A stretch of DNA of 64,000 nucleotides. Origin: Streptosporangium sandarakinum. Its GTDB lineage: Bacteria > Actinomycetota > Actinomycetes > Streptosporangiales > Streptosporangiaceae. Where the stretch lies: the NCBI RefSeq assembly GCF_013409935.1, contig NZ_JACCCO010000002.1, positions 1,426,001-1,490,000 of the forward strand, read 5' to 3'. Positions 1 to 8,431 of this stretch are shown here, piece after piece. Within the stretch, counting starts at the first letter, position 1; every line of letters starts with the position of its first letter. The position numbers were made by a program, and so were the translations under genes. Below the pieces are notes generated by a model. That model had not been told where the DNA came from. It made no database searches and worked only from the letters and a program-made list of their open reading frames with translations.

Positions 1-1421
1 CCTCGTGCGGCGGCCACCCATGTCTTCCAGAGAATCTGCAGGTCCAGCGTGAGGGACCAGTTCTCTGCGTAACGCAGCTCCCACCGTACTGATTCCTCCC
101 ATGGAATGTCAGGGTGCCCGGTGAGCTGCCACAGGCCGGTCATCCCCGGCTTGACCGGCAGCCTGCGGCGGACGTCGTCGTCGTACCGGGCGACCTCCTC
201 CGGCAGCGGCGGCCGCGGCCCCACGAGCGACATGTGGCCCAGCAGGACGTTGAGCAGCTGCGGCAGCTCGTCCAGGGAACGGCGGCGCAGCCGCGCGCCC
301 AGCGGGGTCAGGCGCGGGTCGTGCCGGATCGCGTACGGCACGGCCCGGCCGTCCCCGCGCAGGCCGACCCGCCCGCGTTCGGCGCCGGCGGCCATGGTGC
401 GGAAGGTGTAGAGGACGAACTCCGCTCCGTCACGGCCCACCCGTCGCCGCCGCAGGAGGACGGGCCCGGGGCCCGACGCCCGCACCGCCAGCGCCAGCGC
501 GGCGAGCAGCGGCAGCAGCGCGGCCAGCAGCGCCGCGGCCGCGGCCCGGTCGAAGACGGCCTTGAGCGCGCGGCGGGAGCCGGTGATCCGCGGGTGCTCG
601 GCGTACAGCAGCGGCAGCCCGGCCGCCAGGCGGACCGCGGTGCGCGGTCCGGCGGCCTCCAGCAGCGCCGGGGCGGCGACGAGGTCGGCGCCGGTCCGCT
701 CCAGCCGCCAGGCGAGCCTGCGCAGCGCCGTGCCGTCCAGCTCCGGGCAGGCGAGCACGGCCACGGTGTCGGCCGCGGCCCGCCCCACCGCGAGCGGCAC
801 GTCGGACAGGTCGCCGAGGACGGGGACGCCCTCGACGTCGGCCCCGCCGTCGTACGGCACGCACGCCGCCACGACCTCCATGCCGTGGCGGCGCTCCCTG
901 CGGAGCAGGCCGATCAGCTCGGCGACGGCGGCCCGCCGCCCGGCCGCCACGACCCGGTGCGCGCACCGGCCCCGCTCGCGCATCCGGCGCAGGCGGCGGC
1001 GCAGGCCGTACCGGCCGAGGAGGGCGAGCGCCGTGGCCAGCGGGACGGCCAGGACGACGTACCCACGGGCGGTCTCGGTGCGGGCGAGGTAGGCGCCGGA
1101 GGCCAGGGCTGCGGCGAGGGCGAACCCGCACCGCGCGATCCGCCGGTACTCCTCGGGGCCGAGGCCGGCCACGCGGGGCTCGTAGGCGCGGTTCAGCGCG
1201 GCCGCGCACACCCAGACCGGCGGCAGCGCGGCGCTCAGCGCGACGTACGGGGTGACGTCCGGGGTGCTGTCCCCGGAGCGCGCGAACAGCGCGAGGAGGC
1301 CGGCCACGGAGGAGCAGAGGAGGTCGGCGGCGACGGTGTACGCCCGGTGGCGGCGGGCCCAGGCGGGCAAGCGCGGGCGGGACGCCGACGTCGATCCCGG
1401 CCCGGTCGGGACGGCGTTCAC
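1..1421 (-). CDS. Exopolysaccharide polyprenyl glycosylphosphotransferase (bacterial sugar transferase), 3' end cut off
   Basis: Membrane enzyme of the WbaP/CpsE type that moves a sugar-1-phosphate from a nucleotide sugar onto undecaprenyl phosphate, starting an exopolysaccharide repeat unit. The minus-strand frame reads through to the window edge. Its C-terminal domain shows DELPQLLNVLLGHMSLVGPR and, near the edge, GMTGLWQLTG, WEESVRWELRYAENW and LDLQILWKT, all hallmarks of the family. The N-terminal half is Ala/Leu-rich with several likely membrane segments, then NRAYEPR. About 473 residues are visible, so probably only a few codons are missing on the left. The start is chosen at GTG 1421 with GGGGGAG about 12 bases upstream; GTG 1469 is an alternative. 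The sugar substrate cannot be told. Confidence 0.85.
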   Translation of the reverse strand, partial: MNAVPTGPGSTSASRPRLPAWARRHRAYTVAADLLCSSVAGLLALFARSGDSTPDVTPYVALSAALPPVWVCAAALNRAYEPRVAGLGPEEYRRIARCGFALAAALASGAYLARTETARGYVVLAVPLATALALLGRYGLRRRLRRMRERGRCAHRVVAAGRRAAVAELIGLLRRERRHGMEVVAACVPYDGGADVEGVPVLGDLSDVPLAVGRAAADTVAVLACPELDGTALRRLAWRLERTGADLVAAPALLEAAGPRTAVRLAAGLPLLYAEHPRITGSRRALKAVFDRAAAAALLAALLPLLAALALAVRASGPGPVLLRRRRVGRDGAEFVLYTFRTMAAGAERGRVGLRGDGRAVPYAIRHDPRLTPLGARLRRRSLDELPQLLNVLLGHMSLVGPRPPLPEEVARYDDDVRRRLPVKPGMTGLWQLTGHPDIPWEESVRWELRYAENWSLTLDLQILWKTWVAAAR

Positions 1422-1597
1422 GTCGCGCACGCGCTCCCCCAGCGTAGTCGATCGGCAACCGATGGTCACCGGATGCTACCGGGAAGAACGGCGGCCCAAG
1501 GCCGGAACGCACGTCCCCGGGGACGGTGTCACCTGGGCGGACCCGGCGGGCTTCGGCGCGACCGGCGCGGCGGATCCGCGGACGGGCCGCCCGGGTA

Positions 1598-2194
1598 CTA
1601 CCTGGGCGGGCCCGAGAGCTTCAGGTCGGCCGAGTGGAAGGCGTTCTGGGTGGCCTCCAGGCCGGAGGTGATCAGCGACTCGACCATGTCGGCGGCCCGG
1701 TCGACGAGGAACGGCAGGTCCTTGCGCTCGGCGGTGGCGAAGTCGCGCAGGACGAAGGCGGCGGGGTCCATCCGGCCGGGCGGGCGGCCGATGCCGAACC
1801 GCAGCCGCAGGTACTCCCGTGTGCCCAGGGACTTGGTGATCGACTTCAGCCCGTTGTGGCCGTTGTCGCCGCCGCCGAGCTTGGCGCGCAGCGCGCCGTA
1901 CGGGATGTCGAGCTCGTCGTGGACGGCGATCACCCTGGCCGGGTCGACCTTGTAGAAGTCGGCGAGGGCCTTGACCGGGCCGCCGGAGAGGTTCATGTAG
2001 GACAGCGGCTTGGCCAGCACGGCGGGGGCGCCCGCCACGCGCCCCTCCAGCACCTCGGCGCGCGATCGGTGCGCCTTGAATCGCCCCCCGATGCGGGCGG
2101 CGAGCTCGTCGGCCACCATGAAGCCCGCGTTGTGCCGGTTACCGGCGTACTCCGGCCCGGGATTCCCCAGACCCACGACCAGCCAGCGGTCCAT
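1598..2194 (-). CDS. pth: Peptidyl-tRNA hydrolase
   Basis: Cytoplasmic esterase that releases peptides from peptidyl-tRNA that dropped off the ribosome. The 198-residue length is normal. Family motifs are [13 protein letters not shown] with the catalytic His region NRHNAGF, then [20 protein letters not shown] and [13 protein letters not shown]. The start is ATG 2194, because GGAAGGGG lies at a good distance before it; GTG 2212 would add six residues and swallow that ribosome site. It lies 74 bases downstream of the L25 gene on the same strand, with a strong hairpin between them. This pth/rplY pairing is common in actinobacteria and joins two translation functions. Confidence 0.97.
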   Translation of the reverse strand: MDRWLVVGLGNPGPEYAGNRHNAGFMVADELAARIGGRFKAHRSRAEVLEGRVAGAPAVLAKPLSYMNLSGGPVKALADFYKVDPARVIAVHDELDIPYGALRAKLGGGDNGHNGLKSITKSLGTREYLRLRFGIGRPPGRMDPAAFVLRDFATAERKDLPFLVDRAADMVESLITSGLEATQNAFHSADLKLSGPPR

Positions 2195-2218
2195 GGTCGG
2201 CGCCCCTTCCACATGCGC

Positions 2219-2250
2219 GTCAGGGCAGCCCGGTCGCGGGCTGCCCTGAC
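2219..2250 (-). terminator. Strong hairpin between rplY and pth
   Basis: Perfect 14-bp inverted repeat (arms 2219-2232 and 2237-2250, left arm GTCAGGGCAGCCCG) closed by a GTCG tetraloop. It sits between rplY and the downstream pth on the minus strand. There is no T tract, as is usual for actinobacterial terminators. It could attenuate pth relative to rplY or protect the rplY transcript end. Confidence 0.75.
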
Positions 2251-2268
2251 AAGGTCCAGCAGATGAAA

Positions 2269-2886
2269 CTACTCGGCGGCCTCGGCCGGCGCGGCCTCGG
2301 CGGTCTCGCCCTCGGCGGCGGCCTCGCCCTCACCCTCGGCGGCCTCCTCGACGGGGGCGGCGGCGGTGGTGACGTGCAGGACCAGGGTCTCGGGGTCGGC
2401 GACCAGGGTGGCGCCCTTGGGCAGCTTCAGGTCGCCCGCGGTGATCTGGGTGCCGACCTCCAGGCCCTCGACGTCGACCTCGACGCCGGTCGGGATGTGG
2501 GTCGCCTCGGCCTCGATGGCGATGGAGACGAGCTGCTGGTCGAGAACGCCGTCGGCGATCTCGCCCACCGTGGTGACCGGGATCTCGACGGTGACCTTCT
2601 CGCCGCGCTTGACGAGGAGGAGGTCGACGTGCTCCAGGAAGCCCTTGATCGGGTCGCGCTGGACGCCCTTGGGCAGGGCCAGCTCGTCGGCCGCGCCCTT
2701 GAGGCGGATCAGCACGTTCGGCGTGCGCAGGGCGAGCAGGAGCTCGTGGCCCGGGAGCATGAGGTGCTGCGGCTCGGTGCCGTGCCCGTACAGGACGACG
2801 GGGACCTTGTCCTCGCGGCGGATCTTGCGGGCGGCGCCCTTGCCGAACTGGGTGCGCGTCTCGGCGTTGATGACTACTTCGGACAC
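2269..2886 (-). CDS. rplY: 50S ribosomal protein L25/general stress protein Ctc
   Basis: 5S rRNA-binding ribosomal protein of the long TL5/Ctc type: an N-terminal L25 beta-barrel (about residues 1-90) followed by the Ctc C-terminal domain. The tail is Glu/Ala-rich ([15 protein letters not shown]), as in actinobacterial homologues. Recognisable stretches are [17 protein letters not shown] and VPVVLYGHG near the N-terminus and [11 protein letters not shown] in the middle. The start is GTG 2886, giving 205 residues, with AGGAG upstream; the open frame continues further upstream without family similarity. It is followed by a hairpin and pth. Confidence 0.96.
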   Translation of the reverse strand: MSEVVINAETRTQFGKGAARKIRREDKVPVVLYGHGTEPQHLMLPGHELLLALRTPNVLIRLKGAADELALPKGVQRDPIKGFLEHVDLLLVKRGEKVTVEIPVTTVGEIADGVLDQQLVSIAIEAEATHIPTGVEVDVEGLEVGTQITAGDLKLPKGATLVADPETLVLHVTTAAAPVEEAAEGEGEAAAEGETAEAAPAEAAE

Positions 2887-3085
2887 GGCGGATCTCCTAG
2901 GGATCTTCGATGGGATCTGAAGGGCGCGCTCCCCCTCACCCGCCCTAGCGGAAGGCGTTACGAGCGCGCGCAACCCGAACAGCCTACCGGCACGCGGGCC
3001 GGGTTCGGCCCGCCGAGGCTCGGGTCGCCGCCTCGGCGGGGTCTCGCGGGGGTGTCGCGGAGGGTGCGGCGGGGTGCCGGGAGGA

Positions 3086-4063
3086 TCAGGTGTCGCCCTC
3101 GAAGAGGCTGGTCACCGAGCCGTCGTTGAACACCTCACTGATCGCGCGGGCGATCAGCGGGGCGATCGACAGGACGGTGAGCTTGTCGAACCTCTTCTCC
3201 TCCTCCAGCGGGAGGGTGTTGGTGACGATCACCTCGGAGATGCCGGAGTTCTTCAGCCGGTCCACCGCGGGGTCGGAGAACACCGCGTGCGTGGCGGCCA
3301 CGATCACGTCGGTGGCGCCCTGCTCGTACAGCGCGTCGGCGGCCTTGCAGATCGTGCCGGCGGTGTCGATCATGTCGTCGATCAGCACGCAGGTACGGCC
3401 CCGCACCTTGCCGACGACCTCGTTCACCTTCACCTGGTTGGCCACGTCGAGGTCGCGGCGCTTGTGGATGAAGGCCAGCGGGGTGCCGAGGGTGTCGGCC
3501 CAGCGCTCCGACAGCCGGACGCGGCCGGTGTCGGGCGAGACGACGGTGGTGCTCTCCAGGTCGAGCTTGTCCTTGAGGTAGTGGACCAGCACCGGCATGG
3601 CGAACAGGTGGTCGACCGGGCCGTCGAAGAAGCCCTGGATCTGCGAGGTGTGCAGGTCGATGGACATCAGCCGGTCGGCGCCCGCGGTCTTGAACAGGTC
3701 GGCCATGAGGCGGGCGGTGATGGGCTCGCGGCCGCGGCCCTTCTTGTCCTGGCGGGCGTAGCCGAAGAACGGCATGATCACGGTGATCCGCTTGGCGGAG
3801 GCGCGCTTGAGCGCGTCCACCATGATCAGCTGCTCCATGATCCATTTGTTGATCGGACCGGTGTGGCTCTGGATGACGAAGGCGTCGCAGCCCCGGACGG
3901 ACTCCAGGTAGCGGGCGTAGATCTCGCCGTTGGCGAAGTCACGCAGGGTGGTGGGGGTCGGGTCGATCCCGAGGTGGCTCGCCACCTCCTCGGCCAGCTC
4001 CGGGTAGGCGCGTCCGGAGAAGAACATCAGCTGCTTCTCACCGGTCTGCTTCATGCCGCTCAT
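3086..4063 (-). CDS. prs: Ribose-phosphate pyrophosphokinase (PRPP synthetase)
   Basis: Makes 5-phosphoribosyl-1-pyrophosphate from ribose-5-phosphate and ATP, feeding purine, pyrimidine, histidine, tryptophan and NAD synthesis. The 325-residue protein shows FSGRAYPELAEEVA, ANGEIYARYLESVRG, the flexible-loop region GYARQDKKGRGREPITA, the catalytic DLHTSQIQGFFD and the PRPP-binding loop VLIDDMIDTAGTI. The start is ATG 4063 with GAGGAGG just upstream. It lies 76 bases downstream of glmU on the same strand, the usual glmU-prs order in Gram-positive bacteria, so the two are probably cotranscribed. Confidence 0.97.
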   Translation of the reverse strand: MSGMKQTGEKQLMFFSGRAYPELAEEVASHLGIDPTPTTLRDFANGEIYARYLESVRGCDAFVIQSHTGPINKWIMEQLIMVDALKRASAKRITVIMPFFGYARQDKKGRGREPITARLMADLFKTAGADRLMSIDLHTSQIQGFFDGPVDHLFAMPVLVHYLKDKLDLESTTVVSPDTGRVRLSERWADTLGTPLAFIHKRRDLDVANQVKVNEVVGKVRGRTCVLIDDMIDTAGTICKAADALYEQGATDVIVAATHAVFSDPAVDRLKNSGISEVIVTNTLPLEEEKRFDKLTVLSIAPLIARAISEVFNDGSVTSLFEGDT

Positions 4064-4139
4064 GCCGTCCTCCTCGCCTGACGGCCCTCGGTCGTCGTCG
4101 CGACGCTGCCGTGCCCGCCGGCCGGCTCGCTGCGCTTGC

Positions 4140-5591
4140 TCACGTCTTGCTCCCCTGCTGGTTTCCGGTCTCGATGGCCTTTTGGGCCGCCTCGGCCGAT
4201 TTGGTGCCCGCGCGCCTGCGCGCGACCCACCCTTCAATGTTGCGCTGCCGGCCCCGGGCCACCGCCATCGCCCCCGGAGGGACGTCGTTGGTGAGCACCG
4301 AGCCCGCCGCCGTGTAGGCGCCGTCCCCGATGGTGATCGGCGCGACGAGCATGTTGTCGCTGCCGACCCGGACGTGGTCGCCCACCGTCGTGTGGTGTTT
4401 CTCGGCTCCGTCGTAGTTGACGAAGACGCAGGCGGCTCCGATGTTGGAGCCCGTCCCGATCGTGGCGTCGCCCACGTAGGTCAGGTGGGGCACCTTCGTG
4501 CCCTCGCCGATCCGGGCGTTCTTCATCTCCACGTACGTCCCGGCCTTGGCCCCGCGCGCGAGGACGGTGCCGGGGCGCAGGTAGGCGTACGGTCCGACCT
4601 GGGCGCCGGGGCCGATCTCGGCCTCGACGCAGACGGCGTTGCGCACCACCGCGTCCTCGCCGACGACCGTGTCGGTCAGGGTGACGCCGGGGCCGATCTC
4701 GGCGCCCTCGGCGACGGCCGTACGGCCGTGCAGCTGGGTGCCGGGGTGGAGGACCACGTCGGGTTCGAGGGTGACGTCCACGTCCACCCATGTGTTGGCG
4801 GGGTCGACGACCGTGACCCCGGCCCGCATGTGCCGCTCCAGCAGGCGGGTGTTGAGGACGCGGCGGGCGAAGGCGAGCTGCACCCGGTCGTTGACGCCCT
4901 CCACCTCGACGTGGTCGGCCGCGACGTGCGCGCCGACCCGGTGGCCGTCCTCCCGGAGGATGGACAGCACGTCGGTGAGGTACTCCTCGCCCTGGGCGTT
5001 GGCGGTGGAGACCCGCTTGACCGCGTCGGCCAGCAGGCGGCCGTCGAAGGCGTAGACGCCGGAGTTCATCTCCCGGATCAGCCGCTGCTCGGGGGTGGCG
5101 TCCTTCTCCTCGACGATGGCGAGGACCGCTCCCGTCCCGTCGCGGACGATCCGGCCGTAACCGCGGGGGTCGGGGACCTCGGCGGTGAGCACGGTGACGG
5201 CGTTGCCGTCGCGGTCGTGCCGTTCCAGCAGCGCGGCGAGGGTCTCGGTGCGCAGCAGCGGCGTGTCGCCGTAGGTCACCAGGACCGTGCCGTCGATGGC
5301 CCCGGCGGTCTCCAGCACCACCCGGACCGCGTTGCCGGTGCCGCGCTGTTCGGGCTGGACGACGGCCTGGGTGTCGGGGCCGGTTCGCGCGAGGTGCTCG
5401 CGCACCCGTTCGCGCTCGTGGCCTATGACAACAATGAGCCGCTCGGGTTCGAGACCTCGAGCGGCGGCGAGCATGTGGTCCACGAGTGCGCGGCCGCACA
5501 GCTCGTGCAGGATCTTGGGTGTTTTCGACTTCATCCGGGTGCCCTCGCCGGCGGCGAGGACGATGACGGCGGCCGGGCGCGGCACACTCAC
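4140..5591 (-). CDS. glmU: Bifunctional UDP-GlcNAc pyrophosphorylase/GlcN-1-P acetyltransferase
   Basis: Catalyses the last two steps to UDP-N-acetylglucosamine, the precursor of peptidoglycan. The N-terminal uridyltransferase domain (about 1-230) starts AAVIVLAAGEGTRMKSKTPK and has the substrate motifs QPEQRGTGNAV and YGDTPLL. The C-terminal left-handed beta-helix acetyltransferase (about 255-455) shows hexapeptide repeats such as IGPGVTL, IGPGAQVGPYAYLRPG and FVNYDGAEKHHT, with the catalytic His region. The 483-residue length is normal. The start is GTG 5591 with GGGAG upstream. It heads a likely glmU-prs transcription unit downstream of tRNA-Gln. Confidence 0.97.
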   Translation of the reverse strand: MSVPRPAAVIVLAAGEGTRMKSKTPKILHELCGRALVDHMLAAARGLEPERLIVVIGHERERVREHLARTGPDTQAVVQPEQRGTGNAVRVVLETAGAIDGTVLVTYGDTPLLRTETLAALLERHDRDGNAVTVLTAEVPDPRGYGRIVRDGTGAVLAIVEEKDATPEQRLIREMNSGVYAFDGRLLADAVKRVSTANAQGEEYLTDVLSILREDGHRVGAHVAADHVEVEGVNDRVQLAFARRVLNTRLLERHMRAGVTVVDPANTWVDVDVTLEPDVVLHPGTQLHGRTAVAEGAEIGPGVTLTDTVVGEDAVVRNAVCVEAEIGPGAQVGPYAYLRPGTVLARGAKAGTYVEMKNARIGEGTKVPHLTYVGDATIGTGSNIGAACVFVNYDGAEKHHTTVGDHVRVGSDNMLVAPITIGDGAYTAAGSVLTNDVPPGAMAVARGRQRNIEGWVARRRAGTKSAEAAQKAIETGNQQGSKT

Positions 5592-5760
5592 GGACGAGGC
5601 TCCCTCGGCGTCGCGGCTGAGACATTGACGGAGCGGATGACCGAAGGTCGCCCTCCTCAGGGCATCGGACGGTCACCCACTCGACAACGTGAGGATACCT
5701 GCCCGCCCGGGAACCCACCCAGCCGACTAGCCGGAACAATAAAACCGTCAAAAGCCGTAG

Positions 5761-5832
5761 CTCCGGCACCAGGACTCGAACCTGGACAACAAGGACCAAA
5801 ACCTTGCGGGCTGCCAATTACCCAATACCGGA
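5761..5832 (-). tRNA. tRNA-Gln (UUG anticodon)
   Basis: The 72-nt cloverleaf is visible on the minus strand. The acceptor stem TCCGGTA pairs with TGCCGGA. The anticodon stem CAAGG/CCTTG encloses the loop TTTTGGT, giving anticodon TTG (minus-strand 5799-5797). The T arm is CCAGG-TTCGAGT-CCTGG and the discriminator base is G. CCA is not encoded. It stands alone between the desaturase promoter region and glmU; tRNA-Gln beside glmU is a frequent actinobacterial arrangement. Confidence 0.95.
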
Positions 5833-6083
5833 CCGACAGGGCCGCCCGAACCGGTCCGGGCACCCGGCCACCCCCCACGATACCGAGCCATCGATATCGA
5901 ACGCGCCTCGTTTCGGCTCCGCCTGCGCCACGGGAACCGGAAGGAGTAGGGGGACCCCGCCGCGGGCATGGACCGGAAGACGTCGTTTAGCAGATCCGCT
6001 CGGTGGCAGCAAGTCGTGAACCGACCACGGGATCCACCGAGGAGCGTCACCTTCTCCACATCCGGCCACAGGTATTCCTAACT

Positions 6084-6110
6084 TACGATGGCGTAGGTTA
6101 CGGTTGCGTA
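6084..6110 (+). promoter_or_regulatory. Tandem TACG-N4-CGTA palindromes in the desaturase promoter
   Basis: Two 12-bp palindromes, TACGATGGCGTA (6084-6095) and TACGGTTGCGTA (6099-6110), lie 15 bp apart in register, 46 bases before the desaturase start. The layout is that of a dimeric repressor or activator site. The FasR-like TetR protein encoded just downstream is the obvious candidate to bind it, since its family controls fatty-acid genes. That assignment is inferred. Confidence 0.65.
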
Positions 6111-6156
6111 GCCGGACGAAATCGCCCTTCTCCTATGAGTCGTATCGAGGTAGCCC

Positions 6157-7098
6157 ATGACCGTCCTTGAAGAGCGTTCCGCCCCCTCCCCGAAACCGGA
6201 CGTCGACCCAGAGCCCAAGACCCGACCCGAGATCATCACGTTCGGGGTGGTCGTCGCCCTGCCGCTGATCGCGCTCGTCGCCGCCGTGCCGCTCGCCTGG
6301 GGGTGGGGGCTCGGCTGGACGGACGTCGTCATCGCCCTCGTCCTCTACGTGATCACCGGCCTCGGCGTCACCGTCGGCCTGCACCGTTACTTCACCCACG
6401 GATCGTTCAAGGCCAAGCGCCCGCTGAAGATCGCGCTGGGCATCGCCGGCAGCCTCTCGCTGGAGATGTCGGTGCTCGACTGGGTGGCCACCCACCGCAA
6501 GCACCACAAGTTCTCCGACAAGGAGGGCGACCCGCACTCGCCGTGGCGGTTCGGCACCGGCTTCTGGGCGGTGAGCAAGGGACTGCTCTGGGCCCACATG
6601 GGCTGGCTGTTCGAGGCCGACCGGGCCAACCGGGAGAAGTACGCCCCCGACCTGGTCAAGGACCCCGACATCATCAAGCTGCACAGGTACTTCCCGGTGC
6701 TGGCGATCACCTCGATGGTGATGCCCGCCGTCCTCGGCGGCCTGCTGAGCTGGTCATGGTGGGGCATGGCGACCGGATTCTTCTGGGGCACGCTGGTCCG
6801 CATCGGCCTGCTGCACCACGTCACCTGGTCGATCAACTCCATCTGCCACGTCTTCGGCGAGGAGGTCTTCGAGTCGCGTGACAAGTCACGCAACGTGTGG
6901 TGGCTGGCCATCCCCTCCTTCGGCGAGTCCTGGCACAACCTGCACCACTCCGACCCGACCTGCGCCCGGCACGGTGTGCTCAAGGGCCAGATCGACCTCA
7001 GCGCCGGCGTGATCCGGCTGTTCGAGAAGCTCGGCTGGGCCCACTCCGTCCGCTGGCCGAACCCGGAGCGACTGGCGGCGAAGCGCATTGCCGCCTGA
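6157..7098 (+). CDS. Membrane acyl-CoA/acyl-lipid Delta-9 desaturase
   Basis: Di-iron membrane desaturase that introduces a double bond into stearoyl- or palmitoyl-CoA, tuning membrane fluidity. The three histidine boxes are clear: HRYFTHGSF (about 72), HRKHHKF (about 110) and HNLHHSDPTC (about 265). Hydrophobic pairs surround residues 28-65 and 180-220. The 313-residue length matches actinobacterial DesA3-type enzymes. The promoter carries a double palindrome at 6084-6110. A FasR-like regulator follows on the same strand after 301 bases. The electron donor (ferredoxin/oxidoreductase) is not encoded nearby. Confidence 0.93.
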   Translation: MTVLEERSAPSPKPDVDPEPKTRPEIITFGVVVALPLIALVAAVPLAWGWGLGWTDVVIALVLYVITGLGVTVGLHRYFTHGSFKAKRPLKIALGIAGSLSLEMSVLDWVATHRKHHKFSDKEGDPHSPWRFGTGFWAVSKGLLWAHMGWLFEADRANREKYAPDLVKDPDIIKLHRYFPVLAITSMVMPAVLGGLLSWSWWGMATGFFWGTLVRIGLLHHVTWSINSICHVFGEEVFESRDKSRNVWWLAIPSFGESWHNLHHSDPTCARHGVLKGQIDLSAGVIRLFEKLGWAHSVRWPNPERLAAKRIAA

Positions 7099-7399
7099 CG
7101 GCCCATCACGGAGTACCGGGGCGGCCCGCGTCACCGCAGCGCCGCCCGGCATCCCGTCCCAGAGCCCCGGAACCGCGCGTCCCCCCGCGGCGGCCCGCCT
7201 CGCCGTGTCATCGCCCGGCGCCCCGCCCGGACCCTCCGCAACGGTCTCCGGCGGCACGGCGCCGCCCGCCGGCCCGTCCAGGACCGCGCGGCGGACGGCC
7301 ACCGTGACCTCGGACGAGACGATCGACCGGAGTGCCGGAATCGACGCCGTCCAGGACGTGGTTCCCGCTTCGCGACCCGGGAACGCCATTATTAGAACC
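7099..7399. other. Intergenic region upstream of the FasR-like gene
   Basis: 301 bases without a convincing gene; the frames running through it are Pro/Arg/Ala-rich noise. The end holds a likely -10 hexamer TATTAG (7390-7395) five bases before the GTG at 7400, which fits a leaderless transcript for the regulator. No terminator of convincing strength was seen after the desaturase. Confidence 0.5.
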
Positions 7400-8356
7400 G
7401 TGAACGAACCCCGACGACGCATGTCAGGCAAGGAACGCCGGGAACAGCTGATCCAGATCAGCCGGTCCCTGTTCGCCGAGAAGGGGTTCGACGGCACCTC
7501 GGTGGAGGAGATAGCCGCCACCGCCGGCGTCTCCAAGCCGGTGGTCTACGAGCACTTCGGCGGCAAGGAGGGCGTCTACGCGGTCGTCGTCGACCGGGAG
7601 ATGGACAAGCTCCTCGGCATGGTGACCGAGGCGCTGGCGGCCTCGCACGCGCTGGTCAAGCTGGAGCGGGCCGCCCTCGCGCTGCTCGCCTACGTGGAGG
7701 AGAACAGCGAGGGCTTCCGGATCCTGATCCGCGACTCCCACGCCGCCTCCGGGACCGGCACGTTCGCCAGCCTGATCAACGACATCGCCAGCCAGGTCGA
7801 GGACGTCATGGTGGACGAGTTCGTCCGCCGGGGCTACGACCCCAAGCTCGCCCCCATGTACGCGCAGATGCTGGTCGGCATGGTGGCGCTGACCGGCCAG
7901 TGGTGGCTCGACGTGCGCCGGCCGCCGCGCGAGGAGGTGGCCGCCCACCTGGTCAACCTCGCCTGGAACGGCCTGAAGGGCCTGGACCCGAACCCCCGCC
8001 TGACCGCCTCCCGCGGCCCGGACCAGTTGCGGTCCCGGCCGTCGGAGAAGGAGCTCCGGGAGCGGGAGAAGGCCCGCGAGCGCGACCTCAAGGAGCTGGA
8101 GAAGGCCCGCGAACGCGAACGACGCGAGGCCGAGAAGCTCGCCCGCGAGCAGGAGAAGATCCGCCAGCGCGAGCTGAAGGAGGCCGAGAAGGCGCGGGAG
8201 CGGGAGCTGAAGGAGCAGGAACGGCTGCTCAGGGAGCGGGAGAAGGCCCGCGAGCGTGACCTCAAGGAGCTGGAGAAGGTCCGTCAGCGCGAGCAGCGGG
8301 AGGCAGCCAGGCAGACCAGGGCCGCCGAGCACCCCGGTGAGCAGCCGGGGCCCTGA
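7400..8356 (+). CDS. FasR-like TetR-family regulator with a long charged-helix tail
   Basis: TetR-type DNA-binding protein. The N-terminal helix-turn-helix region reads RREQLIQISRSLFAEKGFDG then TSVEEIAATAGVSKPVVYEH. The ligand domain has FRILIRDSHAASGTGTF and QWWLDVRRPP, closely resembling mycobacterial FasR (Rv3208), which controls fatty-acid synthase and binds long-chain acyl-CoA. Residues about 215-305 are an uninterrupted run of Glu/Arg/Lys repeats (EREKARERDLKELEKARERE and similar), predicted to be a single stable charged helix and absent from typical FasR. The start is GTG 7400, probably leaderless; ATG 7421 is an alternative. The neighbouring desaturase promoter is a likely target. 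Confidence 0.85.
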   Translation: MNEPRRRMSGKERREQLIQISRSLFAEKGFDGTSVEEIAATAGVSKPVVYEHFGGKEGVYAVVVDREMDKLLGMVTEALAASHALVKLERAALALLAYVEENSEGFRILIRDSHAASGTGTFASLINDIASQVEDVMVDEFVRRGYDPKLAPMYAQMLVGMVALTGQWWLDVRRPPREEVAAHLVNLAWNGLKGLDPNPRLTASRGPDQLRSRPSEKELREREKARERDLKELEKARERERREAEKLAREQEKIRQRELKEAEKARERELKEQERLLREREKARERDLKELEKVRQREQREAARQTRAAEHPGEQPGP

Positions 8357-8431
8357 ACCGATCCGGCGGGTGACGGCGGCCGTTGATCCGGCGTTCACGT
8401 TGAGTTTCTAAAAACCGGGCATTGTCGTCAT

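Noticed and set aside
430-1512. Long Arg/Pro-rich frame on the minus strand
   Set aside because: It is the wrong frame of the sugar transferase, whose motifs lie in another minus-strand frame; composition shows high-GC noise.
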